This document shows, piece by piece, positions 9,060-18,600 of a stretch of 64,000 bases of DNA (position 1 is its first letter; each line of letters starts with the position of its first letter). This stretch comes from Acidobacteriota bacterium. GTDB taxonomy: Bacteria > Acidobacteriota > Terriglobia > Versatilivoradales > Versatilivoraceae. The stretch covers positions 62,001 to 126,000 of the forward strand of contig JAJDUG010000055.1 in NCBI GenBank assembly GCA_022826755.1, written 5' to 3'. The notes below the pieces were generated by a model, which saw nothing but the letters and a program-made list of their open reading frames with translations, did no database searches and was not told the origin of the DNA. The position numbers and the translations under genes were made by a program.

Positions 9060-10031
9060 CTAATCGGAGGACATGTCGTACTCCAGGGTGAACTGGCTGT
9101 CGGCGTCTCGCTCGTACTTGTCCAGGGTCGGCGAATAGGTGCTCACCTCGATCCGGTTTCGGGTCGGTGAGAACTTCATGATCCTGAGCCAACCGTCGCC
9201 TCCCCTTTCCCGACCCTGATAGTCGGACAGGAGGCTGTAGACCCGGTTGCCGTTGTAGGTGTCTTCCCTGAGAGCCTCCCCCAGGACGTGCCCGCAGAGC
9301 ATCATGAAGAAATTGGGATTGTCCTTCAGCACGTCATAGGTGGTTTGCCCCTGATGGCTGAAGGTCTTGTCGAGCTTGAGTACGCTGTGGCTGACGACAA
9401 TGGCCCGCCTGTCGCTGTGTTCCTTCAGGAGTTCATCGGCCCATCCCAGCACGTCGCTGCCGGCAGCGAACTCCAGGAAAACGAGGATGAAATCGAGCCC
9501 GCCTGCGCTCAACAGGTGGTAGAAGTTGTCGTTGTCGTCCCCGTGGTTCTCGCCGAACCAGGGCCTGTCCTTGAAGCGGGCCAGCCCGAAGTAGCGGTTG
9601 TAGAGCTGGGTGGTCTCGATACGGACGCCGTCGATGCGGATCGGAAGCCTGCGGTAGATGTATTTGTCATGATTGCCCAGTGCAATGCCGTAGGGAATCG
9701 GCGGCGTCCCCTCCAGCTTGCGGAAGGCAGCGTCGGCGTGTTGCCACTGATCCTCCCGATCGGCATGGTTGACGGCATCTCCCACGTGAGCCACGTAGAC
9801 GATATTGAGGGCTTCCCGGTTCTCGGCGATCCACCGGGTCTGGGCCTTGAAAATCTCCGGTGTTCCTCCGCCGTCGCCGGACGCATAGTTCTGGGTGTCG
9901 GGTATTACGGCGATGGTAAAGTCTGCCTGGGCCCGGGCGCCGGCCGGCCAGAGGAAGAGGGCGAGGATCAGAACCACCCCCCAAATGCCATAAACGGAAC
10001 CACATCGCCAAACTCTGAAGTCTGTTGTCAT
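9060..10031 (-). CDS. secreted calcineurin-like metallophosphoesterase
   Basis: This 323-residue protein has a signal peptide (IWGVVLILALFLWPAGARA) and then the complete metallophosphoesterase motif series: IPDTQ, VGDAVNH, ALGNHD, VVSHS and CGHV. These supply the two-metal site of the calcineurin fold. Such exported enzymes cleave phosphomonoesters, phosphodiesters or nucleotides, and the sequence does not tell which. ATG at 10031 is chosen because AAGGAA precedes it and the signal peptide starts there; the open frame extends upstream to 10163 without a signal. The position inside the phosphate locus supports a role in releasing phosphate outside the cytoplasm. Confidence 0.88.
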   Translation of the reverse strand: MTTDFRVWRCGSVYGIWGVVLILALFLWPAGARAQADFTIAVIPDTQNYASGDGGGTPEIFKAQTRWIAENREALNIVYVAHVGDAVNHADREDQWQHADAAFRKLEGTPPIPYGIALGNHDKYIYRRLPIRIDGVRIETTQLYNRYFGLARFKDRPWFGENHGDDNDNFYHLLSAGGLDFILVFLEFAAGSDVLGWADELLKEHSDRRAIVVSHSVLKLDKTFSHQGQTTYDVLKDNPNFFMMLCGHVLGEALREDTYNGNRVYSLLSDYQGRERGGDGWLRIMKFSPTRNRIEVSTYSPTLDKYERDADSQFTLEYDMSSD

Positions 10032-10466
10032 GTCAATTTCCTTGGATTTCGACCGTGGGATGCCGGAGATCGGCATCAGCGCTGAAATCGTCTGAAGCGG
10101 CTGCAAGCGAAACGCCGTTCTCGAGCCAAGTGTGAGAGCCGCAAATGAACTTCCCGTGATCAACCCATGAAGCGTGGATGAACCGGGTCCGGGGCCGGTG
10201 TCCTGTCTCCAGCCGACTGGTCAGACTGAATTGTCCGGAACCAATATACTGAATCCAGGCGGGGCGGCCAAGGCTTTCAATCCCATCGGGGAAAGGTTAT
10301 GATCCTTTGCCACAGGATACAGTTTTTGGAAGGACGGACGCCGACCTTCCCGGGGAGACGCCGGGTTCGCCCCTCTAATTCATATCCGGCCGCCGGACTC
10401 TGGCGCTCACCGGACAGTCGTCCCCTCCGAACAACATTTTCCCACTAATTCAGAGGAGGAACCTCC
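10032..10466. promoter_or_regulatory. divergent intergenic region upstream of the phosphoesterase and PHP-phoR-pst run
   Basis: This 435 bp stretch separates the minus-strand phosphoesterase from the plus-strand PHP gene that begins the phoR-pst series, so it should contain promoters in both directions. I see no gene and no convincing match to a known operator. The only clear element is the strong AGAGGAGG ribosome binding site just before 10467. Confidence 0.4.
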
Positions 10467-12965
10467 ATGCCACGACTGATTTTGCTCGGTGGTTTTTTCC
10501 TGTTGACGATCTACGCCTTCTCGGCCCGACAAGGGCAGGTCGAAGTCTTCGAGATCGGCAAGCACAACGTAGACCTCTTGCCGGGCGGCAAGGAAGCCGA
10601 CGGCATCATCGGCGACTTCGTGATGCGGAATGACCGGATTCAGCTTCTGGTGGCCGGCAACCTGCCGCTGAGAAGGCCCAACATGACCGTGGAGAAGGAC
10701 TTCGTGACGCCCGGCTGCCTCTACGATCTCGACCTGGCGGGAGAGAGCAACGACCAGTTGACGGCTCTCCGGCCCGGCCATCTGGGCGGACCTCTGTCCC
10801 TGGTTCAAATCAGCAATCCCGGCACGGCTGGGATTGCCCGCCTGGAAGCGGTCAGGACGGCCGCCAAGGGAGAAGGCCTCGCCATCCGGCACGAGTACGA
10901 GTTGGCAGCCGGACAACCCTTTGTCAAGATCACCTCCACCTATCGCAACCAGTTCGGCGGCAACAAGATCATCGAACCGGGGGCTGCCTGGAAGGAATTC
11001 TCCCAGCGCTGGACCGTGGGAGCCATCCAGGTGGGAGACAGCATCGACCCCTTCGACAAGCGCGCCTATGCCTGGGCCGCCCTTCAAACAGGTGGCCGAA
11101 GGGGTCGATCGGCTCGCCTGCTGGCTTCCCCGCTGCCGGAAAAGGTCGATCTCCCACCGGGTGAGGAGCGGCGGTTTGCCATTGCCGTGACTGTGGCCGC
11201 ATCTCCCCTGGAGGCATACGGAATCCTGGCGAGCCTGGGAAGAAAGGCGGGACAGGTTGCCGGGACGGCCGCTGGCCCGGGGGGAGCGCCGGCGGTTCAT
11301 GCCCGGGTGCTGGTGGAAATCCAAGGCGAGAAGCTGCCGGCCTATCCCGATGCACAAGGGAACTTCCAGTTTCAGTTGCCGGTGGGGGAATATGACGCTC
11401 AGGTCGCCGATATCGGCCGGGAAGAGACCTCCGCTACCCGCCGGAGCTTTTCCGTGGCCGCGGGACGGGCCAGGCGGCTCGACTTCAAGCTGCCGCCGGC
11501 ATCCAGGGTTGCGTTCGACATCCGGGATCAGGCAGGCGAGCCTTCTCCCTGCAAAGTTCAGTTCATCGGCCGCAACGGCACCTCCACGCCCGACCTGGGC
11601 AGCCCCTACCGGGCTCACGGCTGCGACCACCAGTACCACTCCCACAACGGCCGCTTCACCCAGCAGCTCCCCCCGGGGACCTATCTGGTGAGAATCACCC
11701 GGGGGCCCGAGTTCGACCTGTTGGAGGAAACGGTCGAAGTCGAGCCCGGCCGGACAGTCAAGGTCAGCGGAACGCTGAAGCGCACCGTGGATACCCGGGG
11801 ATGGATCAGCACCGACTACCACTCCCATTCCACTCCCAGCGGCGACAACTACTGCAACACCGACGATCGCATCATCAACCTGGTGGCCGAGCACATCGAA
11901 TTCGCTCCGGCGACCGAACACAACCGGATCTACGACTGGCAACCTCACATCGACCGCCTCGGCCTGACACGGCACATCAGGACCATCGTCGGGCTGGAGC
12001 ACACCGGCAGCGGGCAACACTTCAACGCATTCCCGCTCCAAAGCTTCCCTTACCGGCAAGATGGAGGGACCCCTCCCTGGCAATTCGATCCACGGCTGAA
12101 CGCCATTGTGCTGCGCAACGCCGACGGGGGCGGCCCCGACCGCTGGGTTCAGATCAACCATCCCGGCGTGGGGACCGTCTTCAACGACCGCAACCAGGAC
12201 CAGGTTGCCGACGGGGGCTTTGGGGGATTCGAGGACCTGATCGATGCCGGAGAATTCTGGAGCGACCAGATCCTGAACCCCCATGCCTCGATCACCGACA
12301 ATCGCGGAGGCCGGACCCGAAGGTATGAGAATCGAATCTTCGGATGGCTGCAGCTTCTCAACCAGGGACGCAACGTCTGGTGCGTGGCCGTCAGCGACGC
12401 CCACGGGGTATTCTCCAGCCCGGCCGGGGATTGGCGGACCTACGTTCCCAGCTCCACCGACCAGCCGGACCGCATCGATTACCGGGAAATCATCCGCAAT
12501 TCCAAGGCCGGCCGCATGATGATCTCCAACGGTCCCTTCCTCCAGGTGGAGACCGCCGAGGGCATGCCCATCGGTTCCCAGGTGGTGTCGCAAGGATCCA
12601 TCGACCTGAAAGTCAAGGTGCAGACCGCCAACTGGCTGGAGATCGACAGGGTTCAGGTCCTGGTCAATGGACGCCAACACCCGGATTACAATTTCACGCG
12701 GGCCAAGGACCCCTCCAAGTTCAAGGGCAGGCCCCTGGTCTTTGAGGAGACCATTCGCGTGAACCTCCAGGAAGATGCCCACCTGATCGTGGTGGCGACG
12801 GGAGAAGAGAGCGATCTGAGCAAGGGCTGGGGACGAGCCCGTCCCGCGCCCATGCGCCCGGTCGCCTATAACAACCCGATCTTCGTGGATGTCGACGGAA
12901 AGGGATTCAAGCCCAACGGGGACAACCTGGGTTACCCACTGCTGGTGGCGCCGGAGCGTCGCTGA
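10467..12965 (+). CDS. large secreted PHP-domain protein with carboxypeptidase-regulatory-like domains, CehA/McbA-like
   Basis: This protein of 832 residues starts with a hydrophobic export signal (LILLGGFFLLTIYAF). The N-terminal 260 residues are a beta-rich region I do not recognise. Two CarboxypepD_reg-like sandwiches follow (about 261-325, NFQFQLPVGEYD; about 350-440, TQQLPPGTYLVRI). The PHP domain (about 445-660) has TDYHSHST, FAPATEHN, VQINHPG and VAVSDAHG as metal-ligand motifs. The C-terminus has NPIFVDVDGKGF, shared with the smaller paralogue at 7512-9053. The gene ends 23 bp before the PhoR-type kinase on the same strand, so co-transcription with phoR is likely. That is the best evidence that these PHP proteins belong to the phosphate response. 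The substrate is unknown. Confidence 0.82.
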   Translation: MPRLILLGGFFLLTIYAFSARQGQVEVFEIGKHNVDLLPGGKEADGIIGDFVMRNDRIQLLVAGNLPLRRPNMTVEKDFVTPGCLYDLDLAGESNDQLTALRPGHLGGPLSLVQISNPGTAGIARLEAVRTAAKGEGLAIRHEYELAAGQPFVKITSTYRNQFGGNKIIEPGAAWKEFSQRWTVGAIQVGDSIDPFDKRAYAWAALQTGGRRGRSARLLASPLPEKVDLPPGEERRFAIAVTVAASPLEAYGILASLGRKAGQVAGTAAGPGGAPAVHARVLVEIQGEKLPAYPDAQGNFQFQLPVGEYDAQVADIGREETSATRRSFSVAAGRARRLDFKLPPASRVAFDIRDQAGEPSPCKVQFIGRNGTSTPDLGSPYRAHGCDHQYHSHNGRFTQQLPPGTYLVRITRGPEFDLLEETVEVEPGRTVKVSGTLKRTVDTRGWISTDYHSHSTPSGDNYCNTDDRIINLVAEHIEFAPATEHNRIYDWQPHIDRLGLTRHIRTIVGLEHTGSGQHFNAFPLQSFPYRQDGGTPPWQFDPRLNAIVLRNADGGGPDRWVQINHPGVGTVFNDRNQDQVADGGFGGFEDLIDAGEFWSDQILNPHASITDNRGGRTRRYENRIFGWLQLLNQGRNVWCVAVSDAHGVFSSPAGDWRTYVPSSTDQPDRIDYREIIRNSKAGRMMISNGPFLQVETAEGMPIGSQVVSQGSIDLKVKVQTANWLEIDRVQVLVNGRQHPDYNFTRAKDPSKFKGRPLVFEETIRVNLQEDAHLIVVATGEESDLSKGWGRARPAPMRPVAYNNPIFVDVDGKGFKPNGDNLGYPLLVAPERR

Positions 12966-12988
12966 CCCCGGAACAAGGAACTCCAGGA

Positions 12989-14794
12989 ATGATCCGCTCT
13001 CGTTTCTCCTGGAAACTCACTGCAGTTCTTCTTCTGCCGATTTTCCTCTCCACCGCGGTTGTGGGAGGGTTGGCCATTCGAAGCATCGAGGAGGACTCGA
13101 AGGAAGAGGTCCGCAGATCGCTGGCTGCCCAGGCCGCGCTTCTCAGGAATGTGGCCGCGCCCCGGCTGGGCCAATCTCACGAGACAGCCTTGAAGCAGGA
13201 GGTTCGGTCCCTCGGAGAAGAGATCGGGACTCGTCTCACGGTCATCGATGCCGGGGGCCAGGTGCTGGCGGACTCGCAAGAGGAACCTTCCAGGATGGAC
13301 AATCTTGCCAGCCGACCCGAGATTCTGTCGGCTCGCTCCCACGGTTCGGGCACCGCGACCCGCTACAGCCATAGGCTCGGCGCCACCCTCACCGATCTCG
13401 CCTTGCCCATCGAAGAAAACGGTCGATTGCTGGGCTATGCTCGGGCCTCACTTCCCTTGTCCGGAGTAGATCAGCGGGTGGCCCGTCTCAGGACTGTTGT
13501 CGCGCTGGGGACTGTCCTGGCGTTGCTGGCCGCCGGGGTCCTGGGATTGGCCTTGGCGCGCAGCTTTGTCAAGCCCGTGAACGCGATGACGGCTGTAGCA
13601 GAAGGAATGGCCCATGGCGACTACAATCGCCGGTTGCCGGCGACCCGAACCGACGAGCTGGGAGACCTGGCTCGAGCCCTCAACCGAACGGCTGAAAGCT
13701 CTCAGAGCCGAATGGAGACGATTATCACCGACCGCAACAAGTTGCTGTCGTTACTGAAAGGCATGGTGGAGGGCGTGGTGGCCGTGGATCGCGAGGAACG
13801 GGTGCTTCAGATGAACTCGGCCGCCGGAACCATCCTGGGCGCCTTGCCTGAAACCAGTGTTTCCAAGCCCATTTGGGAAGTGACCCGGGTTCGACAGGTC
13901 TGCGACACCCTGAGTCGTACCCTGAAAACCGGGCGGGACGTGAAGGACGAACTGCGGTTGGTGACGCGGTCCCAGGATCAGGTAGTGGAAATGCTGGCGT
14001 CCCCTCTGCTTGACGGTGAAGGCGAACTGGCGGGAGCAGTGGTGGTGCTCCACGATGTTTCCAATTTACATCGCCTGCAAACGGTTCGCCGGGACTTCGT
14101 AGCCAACGCCTCCCACGAGCTCAAGACGCCGATTGCGGCGATCCGGGCCCTGGTCGAGACTCTCATCGAGGACCGATCCATGCCGTCTTCCGATAGAGAG
14201 CGTTTTCTGGACAAGATCTGGAATCAATCGATGCGGCTGTCGTCGTTGGTGACCGACCTTCTCACGCTCTCCCGGCTGGAATCCTCACCCACCGGCCCGG
14301 ACCTGCAGCCCATCGATCTGCGCCAACCCTTTCGTGGAGCGGTGCAGGCCCTGTTACCCACCAGCGAAGAGAGAGGCATTGCCGTTCATGCAGAGATTCC
14401 CCCGGGTCCCGTCCGGGTTCTGGGGGACGCCGAGGCACTGGGGCAGTTGACCACCAACCTGCTGGACAACGCCCTGAAGTACACCGGCCGGGGAGGGCAA
14501 GTCTGGGCCCGCCTCAAAAACACCGGCAATCAAGTCCTCATCGAGGTTCAGGACACCGGAATGGGCATTGCGCCTCAAGATCAAGCCCGGGTCTTTGAGC
14601 GGTTCTATCGAGTGGACAAGGCCCGATCCAGAGAGTTGGGCGGCACGGGCCTGGGGCTTTCGATCGTCAAGCACATTGCGGTGATTCATCAGGGGCAGGT
14701 CTTCGTGGAAAGTTCGCCGGGTATCGGCAGTACCTTTCGCGCTTCCTTTCCGATTGCCCCCCAGGATCCCGTTCACGCCGATACACCTCTGTAG
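12989..14794 (+). CDS. phoR: PhoR-type sensor histidine kinase
   Basis: The 601-residue membrane kinase has a first transmembrane helix at about 10-30, a periplasmic domain of about 135 residues, and a second helix at about 170-190. A HAMP linker (about 190-245), a PAS domain (about 250-350; EGVVAVDREERVLQMN), HisKA (FVANASHELKTP, phospho-histidine near H376) and HATPase_c follow. The ATPase domain shows NLLDNALKYT, DTGMGI, FERFYRVD and GGTGLGLSIVKHI. The order HAMP-PAS-HisKA-HATPase is that of PhoR. It lies 105 bp upstream of pstS, matching a role in phosphate sensing with PstSCAB and PhoU. The unusually long extracytoplasmic loop is larger than in enterobacterial PhoR and may sense a ligand directly. 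Confidence 0.9.
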   Translation: MIRSRFSWKLTAVLLLPIFLSTAVVGGLAIRSIEEDSKEEVRRSLAAQAALLRNVAAPRLGQSHETALKQEVRSLGEEIGTRLTVIDAGGQVLADSQEEPSRMDNLASRPEILSARSHGSGTATRYSHRLGATLTDLALPIEENGRLLGYARASLPLSGVDQRVARLRTVVALGTVLALLAAGVLGLALARSFVKPVNAMTAVAEGMAHGDYNRRLPATRTDELGDLARALNRTAESSQSRMETIITDRNKLLSLLKGMVEGVVAVDREERVLQMNSAAGTILGALPETSVSKPIWEVTRVRQVCDTLSRTLKTGRDVKDELRLVTRSQDQVVEMLASPLLDGEGELAGAVVVLHDVSNLHRLQTVRRDFVANASHELKTPIAAIRALVETLIEDRSMPSSDRERFLDKIWNQSMRLSSLVTDLLTLSRLESSPTGPDLQPIDLRQPFRGAVQALLPTSEERGIAVHAEIPPGPVRVLGDAEALGQLTTNLLDNALKYTGRGGQVWARLKNTGNQVLIEVQDTGMGIAPQDQARVFERFYRVDKARSRELGGTGLGLSIVKHIAVIHQGQVFVESSPGIGSTFRASFPIAPQDPVHADTPL

Positions 14795-14899
14795 GGTTCT
14801 CCTCGCAGGAAATCACCTCCGATTCCAATCAAAATGCGGTCTCTTTATTCGATCTTTACAAGAGGCTGGTAGAGGTCTTGCTCGACAAAGGAGGACTTG

Positions 14900-15910
14900 A
14901 TGAAGCACTGGACAAAGTTGAAGGTCATCATCGTTGCGATTGGTGTGCTGTACGCGCCGTTTTTCCTGATCGGCTGTGCCGGGGGTGATGGAGACGGGCC
15001 AACCACCGTGAGAGTGGACGGTTCCAGCACCGTCTTCCCGATTACCGAAGCCGTGGCCGAGGAGTTTCAAAAAAAGAATCCAAAAATTCGGGTTACCGTC
15101 GGGATATCGGGTACGGGTGGAGGCTTCAAGAAGTTCAGCGCCGGTGAAACCGACTTGAACGATGCCTCGCGGCCCATCAAGACCGAGGAAATGTCGATGG
15201 CCTCTGAAAACGGGATCGATTTCATTGAGCTCCCGGTCGCCTTCGACGGCATCTCCGTCCTGGTCAATCCTGGAAATGAATTCGTCGATTCCTTGACCGT
15301 GGAGGAGCTTCGGAAGATCTGGCAGCCGGGGAGCACCGTAAAAAAGTGGAGCGACATCCGGGCAAACTGGGAAGACCGCGCCCTGAACCTCTATGGACCG
15401 GGCACCGACTCCGGAACCTTCGACTACTTTACGGAAGCCATCAACGGCAAGTCCCAGGCCTGCCGTGCCGATTTCACCGCCAGCGAGGACGACAACGTGC
15501 TGGTGCAAGGAATTGCCGGGGACCCGAACGCCCTGGGATTCTTTGGCTTCGCCTACTATGGGGAGAATCGCTCCCGGCTCAAGGCGGTGCCGATCGATGG
15601 CGGCAAAGGACCGGTTGCGCCCTCAGAACAGAGCATCAACGACGGAAGCTATGAACCCCTTTCGCGGCCGATTTTCATCTATGTCGGCAAGAAAGCGTCC
15701 GAGCGTCCGGATGTCGAGGCCTTCGTCGAATTCTATCTCGAGAATGCCCCCAAGCTGGTGACAGAGGTCGGATACGTGCCGCTGCCGGATCGCGTCTACC
15801 AGTTGGCGCTCGCAAGATTCCAGAAACGAGCCACAGGCTCGCTTTTCGCCTCGGGACACAGGGTTGGCACGAGTCTTGAAGATCTGCTCAGCACCGAAGA
15901 AAAAGAATAG
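14900..15910 (+). CDS. pstS: phosphate ABC transporter substrate-binding lipoprotein PstS
   Basis: The protein has 336 residues and a lipoprotein signal (FFLIGC). It begins mature sequence with VRVDGSSTVFPI, followed by ISGTGGGFKKF, DLNDASRPI, FDGISVLVNP and GPGTDSGTFDYF. These are the phosphate-contacting loops of the PstS/PBP family. ATG at 14900 is chosen because GGAGG precedes it at ideal spacing; a TTG codon immediately upstream is less likely. It is the first gene of the pstSCAB operon and supplies phosphate to the PstCA channel. The gap to phoR upstream (105 bp) probably holds the operon's own promoter, though no canonical Pho box was found. Confidence 0.95.
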   Translation: MKHWTKLKVIIVAIGVLYAPFFLIGCAGGDGDGPTTVRVDGSSTVFPITEAVAEEFQKKNPKIRVTVGISGTGGGFKKFSAGETDLNDASRPIKTEEMSMASENGIDFIELPVAFDGISVLVNPGNEFVDSLTVEELRKIWQPGSTVKKWSDIRANWEDRALNLYGPGTDSGTFDYFTEAINGKSQACRADFTASEDDNVLVQGIAGDPNALGFFGFAYYGENRSRLKAVPIDGGKGPVAPSEQSINDGSYEPLSRPIFIYVGKKASERPDVEAFVEFYLENAPKLVTEVGYVPLPDRVYQLALARFQKRATGSLFASGHRVGTSLEDLLSTEEKE

Positions 15911-15919
15911 GAAGAAATT

Positions 15920-16849
15920 TTGCCGCAGGTCTCGACGGCCAATCCACTGCTGGCAGGCGCAAGCACCAGGAAGTACCGGACGCGGGAAGATTTGATCCGA
16001 TTCGTACTTTTCCTTTGCGCGTTCCTGTCCATCCTCACCACGCTTTCCATCATCGCCATCCTGGCGTGGGAGGCCTACTCCTTTTTTCGAGAGGTGGGGG
16101 TGTTCGATTTCCTCTCGGGAACCCGATGGACCCCTCTGCTGGAGCCCCGATCCTTCGGTGTGCTTCCGCTGGTGGCGGGCACCGCTCAGATAGTCGTCGG
16201 TGCTTCTCTGATCGCAATACCCGTGGGACTGGCCAGTGCCATCTACCTGGCGGAGTTTGCCTCGGCGAAGGTCAGGAGGGTGCTGAAGCCGGTTCTGGAG
16301 ATTCTGGCGGGCATTCCAACCGTCGTCTACGGCTATTTCGCACTCACCTTCGTGACTCCCCTGATTGCCGCCGTTTTCCCCAGCACACAGATTTTCAACG
16401 CTGCCAGCGCATCCATCGTCGTCGGCATCATGGTCCTGCCCATGACAGCTTCCCTGTGTGACGATGCGCTACGCGCGGTTCCGGAGTCTCTGCGGCAGGG
16501 AGCTTTCGCCCTGGGAGCCACCCAGTTCGAAGTAACCTTGCGAGTGGTCCTGCCCGCGGCCCTTTCGGGAGTCATGGCATCCTTCGTCCTGGCCGCCTCC
16601 CGCGCCATTGGAGAAACGATGGCGGTGACGCTGGCCGCGGGAGCGACACCGAAGATGACGCTGGATCCACTTCAAAGCATTCAGACCATGACGGCTTATA
16701 TCGTCCAGGTGAGTCTCGGCGACACCCCCGTGGGCACCGTCGAGTACCAGACCATCTTTGCCGTGGCCGCCCTGCTGTTCACTATCACCTTGGGCATGAA
16801 CGTCATCGCCCATCGAGTGCTGGCAAGATTCCGCGAGGTCTACGAGTGA
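15920..16849 (+). CDS. pstC: phosphate ABC transporter permease PstC
   Basis: This 309-residue inner-membrane permease has about six transmembrane helices. It carries the PstC/PstA EAA-type loop ([16 protein letters not shown]) that docks on PstB, and the family motifs [16 protein letters not shown] and [10 protein letters not shown]. The start is TTG at 15920, preceded by AGGAAG; no ATG in frame fits as well. It begins 9 bp after pstS and overlaps pstA by four bases (GTGA), so translation of the two is probably coupled. Confidence 0.95.
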   Translation: MPQVSTANPLLAGASTRKYRTREDLIRFVLFLCAFLSILTTLSIIAILAWEAYSFFREVGVFDFLSGTRWTPLLEPRSFGVLPLVAGTAQIVVGASLIAIPVGLASAIYLAEFASAKVRRVLKPVLEILAGIPTVVYGYFALTFVTPLIAAVFPSTQIFNAASASIVVGIMVLPMTASLCDDALRAVPESLRQGAFALGATQFEVTLRVVLPAALSGVMASFVLAASRAIGETMAVTLAAGATPKMTLDPLQSIQTMTAYIVQVSLGDTPVGTVEYQTIFAVAALLFTITLGMNVIAHRVLARFREVYE

Positions 16850-17706
16850 GATCCGACCGCCTCCGGCGCCGGCACGCCACCACCAAGTGCTTTCGCCTTC
16901 TCTGCGCCGCCGTGGCCTGGGCCGGAATCGTCATTCTGGCAGTGTTGCTCTTTCACGTCTCCCGTGAGGGCATCCGTTGGCTCGACCTTCAATTTCTCAC
17001 GGAGTTTCCCTCCCGCTTTCCGGAACAGGCGGGCATCAAATCGGCGCTTTGGGGAACCGTCTGGCTGATCATCCTGACAGCCGGAATCTCCATCCCCGTG
17101 GGCGTTGCAGCGGCGATTTACCTGGAGGAGTTTTCTCCAAAGAATCGCCTGTCACAGTTGATCGAGGTCAACATCGGCAACCTGGCGGGGGTACCGTCCA
17201 TTGTCTACGGAATTCTGGGACTGGTTCTCTTTGTGCGGTTCCTGGCGCTGGGACGAAGCGTCCTGGCCGGAAGCCTGACCATGACTTTGCTGATTCTCCC
17301 GGTCATCATCATCGCGGCGCGAGAGGCGCTCCGCGCCGTGCCGGATTCCATTCGTCAAGCTGCTTTCGCCTTGGGAGCGACACGTTGGCAAGCGGTGAGA
17401 GCTCAGGTCCTGCCCGTGGCGCTGCCGGGCATTCTCACCGGCGTGATCCTGGCAATGTCGCGGGCCATCGGCGAGACCGCTCCCCTGGTGATGATTGGCG
17501 CCCTGACCTACGTCGCCTTCGTTCCGGAAGGGCCCATGGATGCCTTCACGGCTCTGCCCATCCAGATCTTCAACTGGGCCTCCCGTCCACAGGAAAATTT
17601 CCATCAATTGGCTGCAGCCGGAATCATTGTACTTCTGGTGACACTGCTGCTCATGAATGCCACCGCCGTCTGGATTCGACAACGCGCCGAGAGGACAGGT
17701 CGATGA
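16846..17706 (+). CDS. pstA: phosphate ABC transporter permease PstA
   Basis: The 286-residue product is the second membrane subunit of the Pst transporter. It has about six transmembrane helices, the motif [15 protein letters not shown], and the EAA loop [16 protein letters not shown], followed by [14 protein letters not shown]. It starts with GTG at 16846, sharing GTGA with the stop of pstC. Its own stop overlaps the ATG of pstB (ATGA), so the permease pair and the ATPase are translationally linked. Length and motif order match PstA and not PstC. Confidence 0.95.
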   Translation: MRSDRLRRRHATTKCFRLLCAAVAWAGIVILAVLLFHVSREGIRWLDLQFLTEFPSRFPEQAGIKSALWGTVWLIILTAGISIPVGVAAAIYLEEFSPKNRLSQLIEVNIGNLAGVPSIVYGILGLVLFVRFLALGRSVLAGSLTMTLLILPVIIIAAREALRAVPDSIRQAAFALGATRWQAVRAQVLPVALPGILTGVILAMSRAIGETAPLVMIGALTYVAFVPEGPMDAFTALPIQIFNWASRPQENFHQLAAAGIIVLLVTLLLMNATAVWIRQRAERTGR

Positions 17707-18500
17707 ACACCCTGACTAAATCCGATGCTCAAACCCTATCCACGGAACAGGCCCGGCCGGTCCTGGACGTCATTGACGTGACCATACGCTACGGGGAAAA
17801 ACCCGCCATCAACAAGGTCTCCCTTTCCATTCCTCAACATCGGATCACCGCGATCATCGGACCCTCGGGTTGCGGCAAGAGCACCCTGCTGAGGGCCTTC
17901 AACCGGATGAACGACTTCATTCCCAACGTGGGCATGGAGGGGCAGATCCTCTATATGGGCTCCGACATTTATGCTCGCCAGGTCGATCCGGTAGAGGTTC
18001 GGCGCCGCATCGGAATGGTTTTTCAAAAGCCGAACCCGTTCCCCAAATCCATTTTTCAGAATGTTGCCTGGGGGCCCTCCATCAATGGTTTTTCCGGCAA
18101 CCTGGAAGCCCGTGTCGAACAGTCCATTCGCCGCGCCGCCCTTTGGGAGGAAGTCAGCGACCGGCTGCATGAGTCGGCCCTGGCGCTCTCCGGAGGCCAG
18201 CAGCAACGACTCTGCATCGCCAGGGCCCTGGCCATGGAGCCGGACGTCATCCTGATGGACGAACCCTGCTCGGCTCTTGATCCCGTTTCAACGGCTCGCA
18301 TCGAAGATCTGATGTTCGAGCTGAAGGAACGGTACACGATCGTTATCGTCACCCACAACATGCAGCAGGCGGCCCGCGTCTCCAACCTGACGGCCTTTTT
18401 GGAGAATGGCAGCCTGGTCGAGTTCGGGGAAACCGACCAGGTCTTTACACGCCCGCAACACAAGAGAACGGAAGACTATGTGACCGGACGCTTCGGGTAG
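17703..18500 (+). CDS. pstB: phosphate ABC transporter ATPase PstB
   Basis: This 265-residue ATPase powers phosphate import. It has Walker [10 protein letters not shown] (near residue 53), the PstB-typical Q-loop region [13 protein letters not shown], signature LSGGQQQRL, Walker [14 protein letters not shown], and the switch histidine in VTHNM. The ATG overlaps the pstA stop (ATGA). The frame stays open far upstream on the same strand inside pstA, but that part encodes nothing recognisable. The C-terminal [10 protein letters not shown] is the usual PstB ending. Confidence 0.96.
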   Translation: MNTLTKSDAQTLSTEQARPVLDVIDVTIRYGEKPAINKVSLSIPQHRITAIIGPSGCGKSTLLRAFNRMNDFIPNVGMEGQILYMGSDIYARQVDPVEVRRRIGMVFQKPNPFPKSIFQNVAWGPSINGFSGNLEARVEQSIRRAALWEEVSDRLHESALALSGGQQQRLCIARALAMEPDVILMDEPCSALDPVSTARIEDLMFELKERYTIVIVTHNMQQAARVSNLTAFLENGSLVEFGETDQVFTRPQHKRTEDYVTGRFG

Positions 18501-18600
18501 CGCTTGCGGATTTCGGAGATACCGTGATTCACCCGGATCGCCATTCTTCAGCACGCCGGCCGACTCGCAGGCGAAAACCCCGTGCCAAGGGAGGACACCA

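Noticed and set aside
14795-14899. Classical Pho box upstream of pstS
   Set aside because: No pair of CTGTCAT-like half-sites at the required spacing could be found by eye. The regulator may use another sequence in this lineage.
16977-17702. Long open frame upstream of pstB on the same strand
   Set aside because: It lies wholly within pstA in another frame. The PstB protein starts at the ATGA overlap at 17703, where family similarity begins.
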